Both the position numbers and the translations under genes were made by a program. A stretch of DNA of 64,000 nucleotides. It comes from Pedobacter sp. MC2016-14 (GTDB taxonomy: Bacteria; Bacteroidota; Bacteroidia; Sphingobacteriales; Sphingobacteriaceae). The stretch lies in the NCBI RefSeq assembly GCF_020991475.1, contig NZ_JAJMPA010000002.1, forward strand, positions 496,001 through 560,000. The letters run 5' to 3'. Below, piece by piece: positions 50,048 to 58,881 of this stretch (position 1 is the stretch's first letter; every line of letters begins with the position of its first letter). The notes beneath the pieces are model-generated. The model was not told the origin of the DNA, did no database searches, and was given only the letters and a program-made list of their open reading frames with translations.

Positions 50048-50768
50048 AAACTAAGCTGGTAACCAACTCACGTTTCTTTTTCATGTGCCTTTGCAAGGCC
50101 GACCCTGCATAATGCGGGTGCCGGCGCAATTCATTTACATTGAGGCGGAGTGCCTGGCCGTTACGCCAAATGTATTTGCCTGCGGTAAGTACTTTTCCAT
50201 TGATGGCATGGGTAATGCTGCTGTCATCAACTCCTGTTTCAATACCTGCTAAATAGGCATTCTTGAATGATTTGATCCATCTGCCATCCAAATCATACTG
50301 AGAAATAGTGGTGTCAGATTTGATTCTTGGATTTACTTTAATTTTCTTTTTGATTTCTTTGCTCCAGATGAAGCCGCCGTAGGTTAAGCCCTCACCACGA
50401 ATTACTTTTCTTATACCTTGATAATGAAAGCCTACCGCCTTACCTGCCGTTTTTGTATTGGTGTAGGTGTTCAATAGATTTCCTTCAAGGTCATACTGCC
50501 CAACAGTGTGTTGTTTTCCGGCAAGGGGAGAACTTGGATGCCAGCGCTCTTTTAATAAAGGAGTAAGGTCAATACTTGGCTCTGCGCCTCGCCTCCAGAT
50601 ATAACCGCATGCAGTAAGTGCTTTTTTGCCCTGGGCTGCGTAGGTAATAAATTGTTGTGAACTGTTCATTGCCTCTGCGGCAATTCTAGCGTTGGGATAA
50701 GTTTCTAGTAGGTCTCCACTTAGGTTGTACCGGCTAATAGTTGCAATTAACTTTTTACGTTCTATCAT
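50046..50768 (-). CDS. Protein with three NUMOD1-like repeats, no nuclease domain
   Basis: A 240-residue basic protein built of three similar units at about 10-60, 88-136 and 154-204. Each has the pattern Q/RYDL.G.LL.TY.NA..A and ends G...L.. GYIWR. Clear lines are YNLSGDLLETYPNARIAAEAM, GQYDLEGNLLNTYTNTKTAG and SQYDLDGRWIKSFKNAYLAG. The pattern matches NUMOD1, a DNA-binding module normally attached to GIY-YIG or HNH homing endonucleases. No endonuclease motif (GIY-YIG, HNH, LAGLIDADG) is visible in the protein or nearby, so it may be a free-standing DNA-binding protein. Role unknown. Confidence 0.75.
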   Translation of the reverse strand: MIERKKLIATISRYNLSGDLLETYPNARIAAEAMNSSQQFITYAAQGKKALTACGYIWRRGAEPSIDLTPLLKERWHPSSPLAGKQHTVGQYDLEGNLLNTYTNTKTAGKAVGFHYQGIRKVIRGEGLTYGGFIWSKEIKKKIKVNPRIKSDTTISQYDLDGRWIKSFKNAYLAGIETGVDDSSITHAINGKVLTAGKYIWRNGQALRLNVNELRRHPHYAGSALQRHMKKKRELVTSLV

Positions 50769-51249
50769 AGCATTTATCCGATTGAGATTGCGAATTTAAA
50801 CATATGTATTTGGTGAATATTTACATCAATAACTCAAACACACGAAGAATATTATGTGTTTATGAATATTAATTATAAATATATTGATATTTTATATTAA
50901 AAAGACCTTTTTAGCAAAATTTATCTCCTTTGAGCTCTGTTTTAAAGTTTGTATCCTAAAGCCTGGGCTGATGTTTGCATGATTGGCAGCATCGGAAACC
51001 GTAGTCTGTTTAATTTTATATGTGCCAAAATTAAGCTCGTTGAATTGTACCTTCATCCAGCGGGAAATATTTAAGATCACCTATTTAATTAAGGTTTTCA
51101 GTTGTTCAGGAAAACAATGTTGATTTCTAGCTTTTTGAATGGTTTTTTAATTGAGTTCTTTAATAGAGAATTCTATAGGTGGAATTATTGTTAATTAGAA
51201 AAGCCCATCCTTTGGGAGATGGGCCTTCCTATTCTTAACAGTGAGCTTG
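50769..51249. other. 481-base region without a confident gene
   Basis: Between the NUMOD1-like gene start and the ClpB stop. It is A/T-rich. A 62-codon minus-strand frame at 50892-51080 (begins MILNISRWMKVQFNELNFG) has no recognised family and its start lacks support; a TAATTTTG element lies inside it. The ClpB terminator is at 51199-51227. I see no RNA gene. Confidence 0.4.
51199..51227 (-). terminator. Terminator of clpB
   Basis: GCCCATC / GATGGGC stem (51203-51209 with 51218-51224), with T's on the minus strand after it. Confidence 0.7.
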
Positions 51250-53844
51250 TTATTTGTTGTTCAGAAACACAAACTTATGGTCAAACATGTCTAATTTAAT
51301 TTTGCTTTCCTTGTCAATTTTATCGGCCAGGATCTCTTTAGACAACTCATTGAGGATGCGTTTTTGAATAACCCGTTTTAAAGGCCTTGCTCCAAACTGA
51401 GGGTCGAAACCAAGTTCGGCAAGCCAGTCTAAAGCTTCTGTGGTGGCCTCCATTTCTATGCCCATATCTGCAAGGGTTTGCTGTACTTGTTTAAACTGCA
51501 ACTCAACAATGTTCCTCACTTCAGAACGGTTGAGTGGTGTAAACATGATCAGCTCATCTATACGGTTTAAAAACTCAGGTCTGATGGTTTGTTTCAACAA
51601 TTCAAACAGCTCATTTTTAGTTTTAGCAATTACTTCATCTCTATTGTGCTCATCCAGCAACTTAAAGTTATCCTGAATCATGTGTGCACCAATATTGGAA
51701 GTCATGATGATGATGGTGTTCTTAAAATTCACCGTACGACCTTTGTTATCAGTTAAACGTCCATCATCCAGCACCTGCAGCAATATGTTAAATACATCTG
51801 GATGGGCTTTTTCAATTTCATCCAGCAATACTACAGAGTAGGGTCTGCGGCGTACGGCCTCAGTAAGTTGACCACCTTCATCGTATCCTACGTATCCTGG
51901 AGGCGCTCCAATTAACCTGGATACTGCATGCCTTTCCTGGTATTCGCTCATGTCTATCCGGGTAAGTGCGTTTTCATCATTGAACAGGAACTCTGCCAGG
52001 GCCTTAGCAAGCTCGGTTTTACCTACGCCCGTTGTGCCCAGAAAGATAAAGGAGCCAATAGGTTTGCGTTTATCCTGCAAGCCTGCTCTTGACCGGCGGA
52101 TAGCGTCAGAAATGGCTTCAATGGCTTCATCCTGACCTGCTACACGTTTGTGCAGTTCATCTTCCAAATGCAGCAATTTTTCACGCTCACTGGCTACCAG
52201 TTTAGTTACAGGGATCCCTGTCCACCTGGCTACCACACCGGCAATGTCATCTGCCGTAACTTCCTCTTTAAGCATCCGGCTCTCGCTCTGCTGATTCTTT
52301 AAAGTTTCTTTGTATTGCGCTACTTTGTCTTGGGCTTCTTTTATTTTTCCATAACGGATTTCTGCCACGCGACCGTAATCACCTGCACGTTCTGCCTGAT
52401 CTGCTTCGAGTTTGTAATTCTCTATCTCTTCCAGCATGTTGTTCATGCCGTCTACCACATCTTTTTCACCCTGCCATTTGGCTTTGAGTTCATCACGTTC
52501 TGCAGATAGATTGGCAATTTCTTCGGCCAGGGCGGCTACTTTTTTATCGTCTTTTTCTCGTTTTATGGCTTCGCGCTCAATTTCCAGTTGCATGATCTTT
52601 CTGTCCAGCTCATCTACGTTTTCTGGTACGCTGTCCATTTCCATACGCAACTTGGAAGCCGCCTCATCCATAAGGTCAATGGCTTTATCTGGAAGAAAAC
52701 GATCGGCAATGTAGCGTTGCGACATTTCTACTGCTGCAATAATGGCTTCATCCCTGATCCGTACTTTGTGGTGGCTTTCATAGCGTTCTTTTAATCCACG
52801 CAGGATGGAAATTGCATCCAGTGTATCCGGCTCGCCAACCATTACCTTCTGGAAACGGCGTTCTAAAGCCTTATCTTTCTCCAAGTATTTCTGGTATTCA
52901 TCCAAAGTAGTTGCACCTATAGCACGCAGTTCTCCACGGGCAAGGGCGGGTTTTAAAATATTTGCTGCATCCATTGCACCTTCACCACCACCTGCGCCAA
53001 CCAGGGTATGGATCTCATCTATAAACAGGATCAGGTCGCCATCACTTTGTGCTACTTCTTTAACCACTGCTTTTAAACGTTCTTCAAACTCACCTTTATA
53101 TTTGGCACCTGCAATTAAGGCACCCATATCTAGTGAGAAGACAGTTTTAGATTTTAAGTTTTCTGGTACATCCCCTTTAATGATCCTAAAGGCAATCCCT
53201 TCGGCGATGGCAGTTTTACCCACACCAGGCTCTCCAATTAAGATAGGATTGTTTTTGGTGCGGCGGGAGAGGATCTGAATAACACGCCTGATTTCTTCAT
53301 CACGGCCAATAACCGGATCCAGCTTGCCTGATTCTGCATACTCATTAAGATTACGGGCATATTTATTCAGAGCGTTAAAAGTAGCTTCGGCATTTTGATC
53401 AGTTACCCGGTTATCACCCCTAAGTTCGGTAATTGCTTTTTTAAGGTCTTTTTCGGTTACGCCCTGTTCTTTCAGTAATTTTGAAGTTTGATCGTTAACG
53501 GCTAAAAGTCCCAATAAGAGGTGCTCTACAGATACAAACTCGTCTTTAAACTCTTTTAAATAAGCCTGTGCTTTTTGTATGGCCGAATTGGCACCAGAGG
53601 ATAAATATACATTGCTTCCGCTAACCTTAGGGAATTTAGCAATTTGTATGTCCAGATTCTGGTTCAGTGTATTAAGGTGGACATTTAATTTTTTTAGTAC
53701 GTAAGAGACTACGTTTTCATCAACAGTGAGCAGACCTTTTAGCAGGTGTGCTGTTTCAATAGCCTGGTGCTGATTGCCCTGAGCTATTTCAGAAGCCTGT
53801 TGAATTGCTTCCTGGGCTTTTATTGTAAAGTTGTTGAAGTTCAT
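51250..53844 (-). CDS. clpB: ATP-dependent chaperone ClpB
   Basis: A 864-residue AAA+ disaggregase that works with DnaK to recover aggregated proteins. N domain about 1-150; NBD1 Walker A GEPGVGKT (about 205-212) and Walker [10 protein letters not shown]; the coiled-coil middle domain about 400-530 (rich in Glu, Lys, Arg); NBD2 Walker A GTTGVGKT (about 604-611) and [14 protein letters not shown]. The C-terminal end [15 protein letters not shown] matches the D2 small domain. Length is typical. Its own terminator follows; a heat-shock promoter is not identifiable. Confidence 0.97.
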   Translation of the reverse strand: MNFNNFTIKAQEAIQQASEIAQGNQHQAIETAHLLKGLLTVDENVVSYVLKKLNVHLNTLNQNLDIQIAKFPKVSGSNVYLSSGANSAIQKAQAYLKEFKDEFVSVEHLLLGLLAVNDQTSKLLKEQGVTEKDLKKAITELRGDNRVTDQNAEATFNALNKYARNLNEYAESGKLDPVIGRDEEIRRVIQILSRRTKNNPILIGEPGVGKTAIAEGIAFRIIKGDVPENLKSKTVFSLDMGALIAGAKYKGEFEERLKAVVKEVAQSDGDLILFIDEIHTLVGAGGGEGAMDAANILKPALARGELRAIGATTLDEYQKYLEKDKALERRFQKVMVGEPDTLDAISILRGLKERYESHHKVRIRDEAIIAAVEMSQRYIADRFLPDKAIDLMDEAASKLRMEMDSVPENVDELDRKIMQLEIEREAIKREKDDKKVAALAEEIANLSAERDELKAKWQGEKDVVDGMNNMLEEIENYKLEADQAERAGDYGRVAEIRYGKIKEAQDKVAQYKETLKNQQSESRMLKEEVTADDIAGVVARWTGIPVTKLVASEREKLLHLEDELHKRVAGQDEAIEAISDAIRRSRAGLQDKRKPIGSFIFLGTTGVGKTELAKALAEFLFNDENALTRIDMSEYQERHAVSRLIGAPPGYVGYDEGGQLTEAVRRRPYSVVLLDEIEKAHPDVFNILLQVLDDGRLTDNKGRTVNFKNTIIIMTSNIGAHMIQDNFKLLDEHNRDEVIAKTKNELFELLKQTIRPEFLNRIDELIMFTPLNRSEVRNIVELQFKQVQQTLADMGIEMEATTEALDWLAELGFDPQFGARPLKRVIQKRILNELSKEILADKIDKESKIKLDMFDHKFVFLNNK

Positions 53845-54046
53845 ATGTGCTTATTCACAAAGTAAATGCCATCCTCTCTTTTAATTAGCAATCGGAAATT
53901 CTGTCGCGTTGTTAAGTTTTTGAGTGACTAAATTACTGTTTTGTAGTTGTTTGCACTGAAATTTTGTCGCTCGTAGACGTTTTTTAGATTTTAGGGGGTA
54001 ACATTTGGGCGTATCGGCTGATATCAATGTAAAATCAATTAAACAG

Positions 54047-54646
54047 ATGAAGAAGTTGATATATGCGTTGGTGAATATTCCTGTTTCAATACTGACGCAA
54101 CAGTTCCCGGAAGCTCCGATGTGTTTTTACATGTTGAAAAATGCAATTTCTTCATGGCTCGCTACGGCTGGTTATAAAACATTACTGGCTATGGATTTGA
54201 AAACACATGCCTGTGAATTTAGAACTAAGCAGCCGATAGTGGTAACTAAGGTGGGGTACAGGGCCTGGCGGGCAGGTATTGTTTACAGCATTTCTTTTTG
54301 GGAGCCTAATTGTGAATTTTCGCTAAGTACTTGTATCGTTGAACCAAAAGATATCAAAAACATCCAATTTTTCTCGCTTCAGGAGCCGATATGCCTTAGT
54401 CCGGAAAAGACTTATTATATCAGCAGAACTTACCTCAGTGGTGGCCCAAATGATGACATTACAGATTATGTAGGCTGGTTAAGTAATAACGTTGGATCTG
54501 CGATTTGTCCATTCATTGAGGGCGTGATTCAATTATCAAGGGGCTTTTTTAGTGATGATATTAACCCGTTTAACAGTGAATGCACTGCTAATATCTCTAC
54601 AAGTTCTCTGTTGCCTTTATTGGATTTTGAATACCGATTGCTGTAA
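54047..54646 (+). CDS. Hypothetical protein, DUF4082-like beta-sandwich
   Basis: A protein of about 199 residues if the ATG at 54047 is used; an upstream TTG at 54005 would add 14 residues. I do not recognise it with confidence. The middle region has KQPIVVTKVGYRAW..GIVYSISFWEPN and LSPEKTYYISRTYLSGG, which resembles the DUF4082 beta-sandwich of Bacteroidetes secreted proteins, and a late ICPFIEGVIQLSRGFFSD. There is no clear signal peptide despite a hydrophobic N-terminus. The function is unknown. Confidence 0.5.
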   Translation: MKKLIYALVNIPVSILTQQFPEAPMCFYMLKNAISSWLATAGYKTLLAMDLKTHACEFRTKQPIVVTKVGYRAWRAGIVYSISFWEPNCEFSLSTCIVEPKDIKNIQFFSLQEPICLSPEKTYYISRTYLSGGPNDDITDYVGWLSNNVGSAICPFIEGVIQLSRGFFSDDINPFNSECTANISTSSLLPLLDFEYRLL

Positions 54647-54709
54647 CCTGATGTTATCACTTAAAAGTCATCTCTTTGGAATGAATAGGAATATCGGGAA
54701 AAGTCGATA

Positions 54710-54717
54710 TATCTTTG
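54710..54717 (+). promoter_or_regulatory. -7 promoter element of the ArsR/OYE operon
   Basis: TATCTTTG, full match, ending 4 bases before the ATG at 54722; leaderless transcript predicted. Confidence 0.6.
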
Positions 54718-54721
54718 TGGC

Positions 54722-55024
54722 ATGGAACAACTGGAGATTTTCAAAGCCCTGTCTAATAAAAGCCGACTGCAGATTTTGGCTTGGCTAAAAGAACCGGAGC
54801 AGCATTTCCCCTCACAGGAGCATGCCGATTTCAGGACTGTTGGGGTATGTGTGGGTCAGATTCAGCAAAAGGCGGGGTTGACACAATCAACAGTTTCAGA
54901 ATACCTGTCCATATTGCAGCGCGCGGGACTAATAGAATCGACCAGGGTGGGGCAGTGGACCTATTACAAAAGAAATGAGGCAGCTTTTGCTGCCTTGAGC
55001 AATTTAATTAAAACGGAAATATAA
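54722..55024 (+). CDS. ArsR family transcriptional regulator
   Basis: A 100-residue winged helix-turn-helix protein (IFKALSNKSRLQILAWLKEP, LTQSTVSEYLSILQRAGLIE, VGQWTYYKR). The ArsR metal-binding box ELCVC is absent; the linker between helices carries VGVCVGQIQQKAG with one Cys, so it is probably not an arsenic sensor. It precedes the Old Yellow Enzyme gene by 10 bases and probably represses its own operon in response to an electrophile or a metabolite (inference). Confidence 0.87.
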   Translation: MEQLEIFKALSNKSRLQILAWLKEPEQHFPSQEHADFRTVGVCVGQIQQKAGLTQSTVSEYLSILQRAGLIESTRVGQWTYYKRNEAAFAALSNLIKTEI

Positions 55025-55034
55025 AATTATCAAT

Positions 55035-56135
55035 ATGAGTACAGCAAATTTATTCAGGCCGTTTAACCTGAAATCCTTAAATATTAAAAACAGGATAGTA
55101 ATGGCGCCCATGACGCGCTCATTTTCACCTGATGGTGTGCCTACAGCCGAGGTTGCCACTTATTATAAAAAAAGAGCAGCCGGAGAGGTAGGCTTAATTT
55201 TGTCTGAAGGAACTGTGATTGACCGGCCTTCATCATCTAATGATGCAAACATTCCTCATTTTTACGGTACAGCTGCCTTAGCAGGATGGAAAGGCGTAAT
55301 TAATAGTGTACATGAGGCTGGCGGGCAAATGGGGCCGCAAATCTGGCATATGGGCGTAATGGAGAATCACCATTCTGGCTGGAAACCTGCTGTTCCTTTT
55401 GAGGGACCATCGAGCTTTAACAGACCGGGATTTGAGAATGGTGTAGCCATGACTGATGCCGACATTGCAGATACCATTGCAGCTTATGGACAGGCTGCTG
55501 CTGATGCTAAGGCCCTGGGATTTGATACTGTGGAACTTCATGGCGCCCACCAATACTTAATAGACCAGTTTTTTTGGGAAGGTACAAATAACCGTACTGA
55601 TGGCTATGGTGGTAAAACGCTTGCAGAGCGGACTCGTTTTGGTGTAGAGGTTATTAAAGAAGTGCGTAAAAGAGTGGGTGAAGATTTCGCTTTAATTATT
55701 CGCCTGTCACAGTTTAAACCTGCTGCTTATGATTTTAAACTTGCAAAAACAGAAGCAGAGATGGAGCAATGGTTAACACCGCTTGCGGACGCTGGAATAG
55801 ATATTTTTCATTGTTCTCAGCGTCGTTTTTGGGAGCCCGAGTTTGAGGGTTCTGACTTAAACTTTGCCGGCTGGGCTAAAAAAATTACCGGAAAACCAAC
55901 CATTACGGTAGGCTCCGTTGGTTTGGATGGCGATTTTTTTGGTGCATTTGCAGGCGAAAGCTCACAGCCAAGTTCTTTAGATGAGCTGATGCGCAGAATG
56001 GATAGGGGTGATTTTGACCTTGTTGCGGTGGGAAGGCCTTTGCTGGCAGATCCGGAATGGGTAACAAAAATCAGGGAAAACCGTTTAGATGAATTGGAGG
56101 GTTTTACAAAAGACGCGCTGGCCAGATTGGTTTAG
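55035..56135 (+). CDS. Old Yellow Enzyme-family NADH:flavin oxidoreductase
   Basis: A 366-residue FMN enzyme that reduces activated alkenes, nitro esters or quinones. The TIM-barrel motifs are NRIVMAPMTRSFS (FMN phosphate side), GPQIWHMG, DTVELHGAHQYLIDQFFW (with the His pair; usually HGAHGYL, here HGAHQYL), and the FMN-binding VGRPLLADPEW near the end. It is co-transcribed with the ArsR regulator, a pairing common for inducible enoate reductases. The terminator follows. Confidence 0.92.
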   Translation: MSTANLFRPFNLKSLNIKNRIVMAPMTRSFSPDGVPTAEVATYYKKRAAGEVGLILSEGTVIDRPSSSNDANIPHFYGTAALAGWKGVINSVHEAGGQMGPQIWHMGVMENHHSGWKPAVPFEGPSSFNRPGFENGVAMTDADIADTIAAYGQAAADAKALGFDTVELHGAHQYLIDQFFWEGTNNRTDGYGGKTLAERTRFGVEVIKEVRKRVGEDFALIIRLSQFKPAAYDFKLAKTEAEMEQWLTPLADAGIDIFHCSQRRFWEPEFEGSDLNFAGWAKKITGKPTITVGSVGLDGDFFGAFAGESSQPSSLDELMRRMDRGDFDLVAVGRPLLADPEWVTKIRENRLDELEGFTKDALARLV

Positions 56136-56141
56136 CTGCAT

Positions 56142-56180
56142 AAAAAAGGCGCTGGTTTACATTTAACCAGCGCCTTTTTT
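56142..56180. terminator. Bidirectional terminator between convergent genes
   Basis: Sixteen-base stem AAAAAAGGCGCTGGTT / AACCAGCGCCTTTTTT with a seven-base loop. Confidence 0.85.
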
Positions 56181-56191
56181 GTTAGTGGCTA

Positions 56192-56590
56192 TTAACCCAA
56201 AACTTCTTTTAACCTTGAAGTTTGATGGTCTGCAAGTTTTTGCAATGGTCCTGCGGCCAGCATTTTCATCATCATATTTAAATCTGCTGATAAAATATGT
56301 GTAGCAGTGGTGCCACCATTTTCATTGGCTTGTACTGTCCATTTCAATTCAATATCAAAGGGTGCTTTTTCTGAAGGAATGGCTACCAGTTCTTGATTGG
56401 CTATCCTGCTGGAAATTTTTATGGCTAGCTTAGCCATATTTTGAATCGTAAAACTAGCCTCGTCTTCCGTAGAAGACCAGTTGTAGATGTTTTCGGGCAT
56501 CAATTGCTGATGGTTATTTAAATCAGCTAAAAAGGCGTAGACTTTTTCTACGGGTGCATTCAGCTCAGTGGCACTTTCAATGATAGTCAT
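56192..56590 (-). CDS. SRPBCC (START/Bet v1-like) family protein
   Basis: A 132-residue helix-grip fold protein. It begins IESATELNAPVEKVYAFLADL, the usual first strand and helix, and ends with a long C-terminal helix (LQKLADHQTSRLKEVL). The family binds hydrophobic ligands; no ligand or partner can be named. It lies 7 bases behind pyrE and is probably in the same transcript. Confidence 0.82.
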   Translation of the reverse strand: MTIIESATELNAPVEKVYAFLADLNNHQQLMPENIYNWSSTEDEASFTIQNMAKLAIKISSRIANQELVAIPSEKAPFDIELKWTVQANENGGTTATHILSADLNMMMKMLAAGPLQKLADHQTSRLKEVLG

Positions 56591-56597
56591 ATGTTAA

Positions 56598-57257
56598 TTA
56601 AGATTTTTCTTCTAATGTTGAACCCCATTCTGCAGGGTTTTGACGCCATTTGCTCAGCAGGTCTACATCATTTTGCGCAATAAAGCTGTGTTCTGCTGCA
56701 TATTCTATTAATGTATTGTAGTTAGAAAGTGTAGCATAACGGCACTTGGCTTCTTTAAAGTTTTCTTCTGCTTTGTCAAAACCATAGGTAAATATTGCCA
56801 CCAGGCCCGCAACTGATAAACCTGCATTTCTTAAGGCTTCTACAGCTTGTAAGCTGCTTTTTCCTGTGGAGATCAAATCTTCAATTACCACTACGCGCTG
56901 TCCTTCTACAATTTCGCCTTCAATAAGACTTCCGGTGCCATGTTCTTTCGCTTTTGCACGTACGTAGGCAAAAGGAAGACCCAGTTCCTGGGCTACCAGT
57001 GCTCCCTGAGGAATACCAGCAGTAGCTACTCCAGCAATCAAATCAACAGAGCCAAACTCTTCCTGAATCAGCTGTGTAAGTTTTTGTCTGATGTATGTTC
57101 TTACTGAAGGGTGAGATAATGTAACCCTGTTGTCGCAATAAATTGGCGACTTCCAGCCCGATGCCCATGTAAATGGATTAGCAGGTTGCAGTTTTATTGC
57201 CTTTATTTGTAATAAAAATTCCGCTACCTTTAATTCAATATCACTTTTATTATACAT
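56598..57257 (-). CDS. pyrE: Orotate phosphoribosyltransferase
   Basis: Makes orotidine 5'-phosphate from orotate and PRPP in pyrimidine synthesis. With the ATG at 57257 it has 219 residues (MYNKSDIELKVAEFLLQI); a longer frame is rejected. The PRPP loop is VVVIEDLISTGKSS, and the substrate block FTWASGWKSPIYCDNR is conserved. A TATTTTTG element lies 4 bases before the ATG, so the mRNA should be leaderless. Its start codon overlaps the start codon of the divergent Nudix gene in a CATG. The SRPBCC gene follows by 7 bases. Confidence 0.95.
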   Translation of the reverse strand: MYNKSDIELKVAEFLLQIKAIKLQPANPFTWASGWKSPIYCDNRVTLSHPSVRTYIRQKLTQLIQEEFGSVDLIAGVATAGIPQGALVAQELGLPFAYVRAKAKEHGTGSLIEGEIVEGQRVVVIEDLISTGKSSLQAVEALRNAGLSVAGLVAIFTYGFDKAEENFKEAKCRYATLSNYNTLIEYAAEHSFIAQNDVDLLSKWRQNPAEWGSTLEEKS

Positions 57258-57867
57258 GGCCCAAAAATACATAATATATCTAAACGATAGCAGTCTGTTA
57301 TTAACGGATTCTCTTGCCGGACAAACTAGCGAAATTCAACAACTTGATGTACAGGATTTTGATTTTTTAACATTTTATAAAAATCTGAATGGTAAAGCTG
57401 GTAAAGATTATGTTTTAATTGCAGAAGATCCGAAATCTATCCTGCAAAAGATCAAGAAGCAGACCTTTAGAATTAAAGCCGCAGGGGGTCTGGTGCAAAA
57501 TTCATCAGGTAAATTTCTATTTATTTTTAGAAATAAACGATGGGATTTGCCAAAGGGAAAGGTGGAAAAGAAAGAAAAAATGAAAGAAGCCGCCCTTCGT
57601 GAAGTAGAGGAAGAATGTGGTGTTAAAATAAAAACCAATGATGAAAAGATCTGCCGTACCTACCATGTGTATCCTCTGGACAATAAGATTGTACTGAAGA
57701 AAACGAATTGGTACAGTATGACGGTAAAAGGAAGCCCTAAATTGGTTCCTCAGCTTGAAGAAGGTATTACCAAAGCAGTATGGCTTGGAAAAGAAGAACT
57801 GAAACCAGTTTTGGAAGATACTTTTCCACTGATTTTAGAAGTATTGAAAGCTGGTGGCTTAATTTAA
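57256..57867 (+). CDS. Nudix hydrolase
   Basis: A 203-residue protein. The first 60 residues (MAQKYIIYLNDSSLLLTDS) form a variable N-terminal domain; the Nudix domain has AAGGLVQNSSGKFLFIFR and the box GKVEKKEKMKEAALREVEEE followed by CGV, all Nudix catalytic residues (REVEEE) present. The substrate is unknown. The ATG at 57256 overlaps the pyrE ATG on the other strand (CATG), and the stop at 57865 overlaps the coaD stop (TTAA). It is therefore packed between pyrE and coaD with no free bases at either end. Confidence 0.88.
   Translation: MAQKYIIYLNDSSLLLTDSLAGQTSEIQQLDVQDFDFLTFYKNLNGKAGKDYVLIAEDPKSILQKIKKQTFRIKAAGGLVQNSSGKFLFIFRNKRWDLPKGKVEKKEKMKEAALREVEEECGVKIKTNDEKICRTYHVYPLDNKIVLKKTNWYSMTVKGSPKLVPQLEEGITKAVWLGKEELKPVLEDTFPLILEVLKAGGLI
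57262..57269 (-). promoter_or_regulatory. -7 promoter element of pyrE, inside the Nudix gene
   Basis: The minus strand reads TATTTTTG, an exact match, 4 bases before the pyrE ATG. The element is within codons 3-5 of the Nudix gene. Confidence 0.55.
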
Positions 57868-58337
57868 GTTGTTTGCTTTAAAAATTCCATCGCTGCTTGT
57901 GGCATAAAAGCACTTACATCACCATTGTTGCGGAGAATATCCCTGACAATGGTGGAGCTGATGGCTGAATATTCTGGCTTGCTGAGGATAAAAATAGTTT
58001 CCATTTGGGGCATCATAGTCTGATTGATTTGTGCGATTGCTTTTTCGTATTCAAAATCTGCAACGGATCGAAGCCCACGTACCATATAACTGGCATTAAT
58101 CTTTTTGCAGAAGTCTACCGTAAGCCCTTCATAAAGCGCTATTTCTACATTTTTATCTTCAGAAAAAACGGCTTTTACAATTTCTTCCCGTTTTTGCGCG
58201 GTTAAAAAGCCTTGTTTTGAGCTGTTTAATCCTATACCAATCACAATTTTATCAAATAATGGCAGGGCACGTTTTAAGATATCTACATGGGCAATGGTAA
58301 TGGGGTCAAAAGAACCGGGAAACAATGCTATTTTCAT
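57864..58337 (-). CDS. coaD: Phosphopantetheine adenylyltransferase
   Basis: Makes dephospho-CoA from 4'-phosphopantetheine and ATP. From the ATG at 58337 it has 157 residues (MKIALFPGSFDPITIAHVDI); a longer frame to 58382 is rejected. The nucleotide motif reads TIAH in place of the usual TxGH, a conservative change I regard as normal for some relatives. The conserved YMVRGLRSVADFEYE and ISSTIVRDIL motifs are present. It starts one base after the rsmD stop, and its stop overlaps that of the convergent Nudix gene. Confidence 0.94.
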   Translation of the reverse strand: MKIALFPGSFDPITIAHVDILKRALPLFDKIVIGIGLNSSKQGFLTAQKREEIVKAVFSEDKNVEIALYEGLTVDFCKKINASYMVRGLRSVADFEYEKAIAQINQTMMPQMETIFILSKPEYSAISSTIVRDILRNNGDVSAFMPQAAMEFLKQTT

Positions 58338-58338
58338 G

Positions 58339-58881
58339 TTAAGGGGTTTTATGCTCAAAGAAACTAAATGAAGAATTGCCATACCTCCGGGTTTCTTTGT
58401 AACCTGGTTGTGCGTTTAATTTCAATAAGGATGGGTGCTCTACAATAAGTATTCCATTGGGCGTTAACAGGTTGTTTTGTGCAACAAGTTGAGGGATCAA
58501 CGGAATGGTAGGTAAATCATAAGGGGGGTCTGCAAAGATGATTTGGTATGACTTTTTATGGTTTTCCAAAAATTTAAAAACATCTCCTTTTTGCACGTCA
58601 ATTTCATCAAGTTTATGCTTCTCTATCATTGATTTTACCCAATATACACAGCCAGAATGTTTATCAACCGCAGTAACGGTTGCCGCAGCACGGGAGGCGA
58701 ATTCAAAACTGACATTTCCGGTACCACAAAAAAGGTCAAGAACGTTACAGCTTTCAAAGTCATAAGTATTGTACAGGATATTGAAAAGGGCCTCTTTGGC
58801 CATATCTGTTGTGGGCCTTACCGGCAGACTTGCAGGCGCCTCAAAGCGGATACCTTTTAATCTTCCTCCAATTATTCGCAT
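58339..58881 (-). CDS. rsmD: 16S rRNA (guanine966-N2)-methyltransferase RsmD
   Basis: Methylates N2 of G966 in 16S rRNA. 180 residues. Motif I VLDLFCGTGNVSFEFASR, the active-site FADPPYDLP (NPPY type) and the RsmD start MRIIGGRLKGIRFEAP are clear. It overlaps the DUF3822 gene by 10 bases and is one base ahead of coaD, so the three form an operon; the rsmD-coaD order is widespread in bacteria. Confidence 0.94.
   Translation of the reverse strand: MRIIGGRLKGIRFEAPASLPVRPTTDMAKEALFNILYNTYDFESCNVLDLFCGTGNVSFEFASRAAATVTAVDKHSGCVYWVKSMIEKHKLDEIDVQKGDVFKFLENHKKSYQIIFADPPYDLPTIPLIPQLVAQNNLLTPNGILIVEHPSLLKLNAQPGYKETRRYGNSSFSFFEHKTP

Noticed and set aside
50892-51080. A 62-codon minus-strand frame in the region between the NUMOD1-like gene and clpB
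   Set aside because: No recognised family, no supported start, and a TAATTTTG element lies inside it. It may be a decayed gene but I cannot support it.
54005-54046. TTG start at 54005 for the DUF4082-like gene
   Set aside because: The ATG at 54047 gives a sensible N-terminus and the extra 14 residues are not like a signal peptide.
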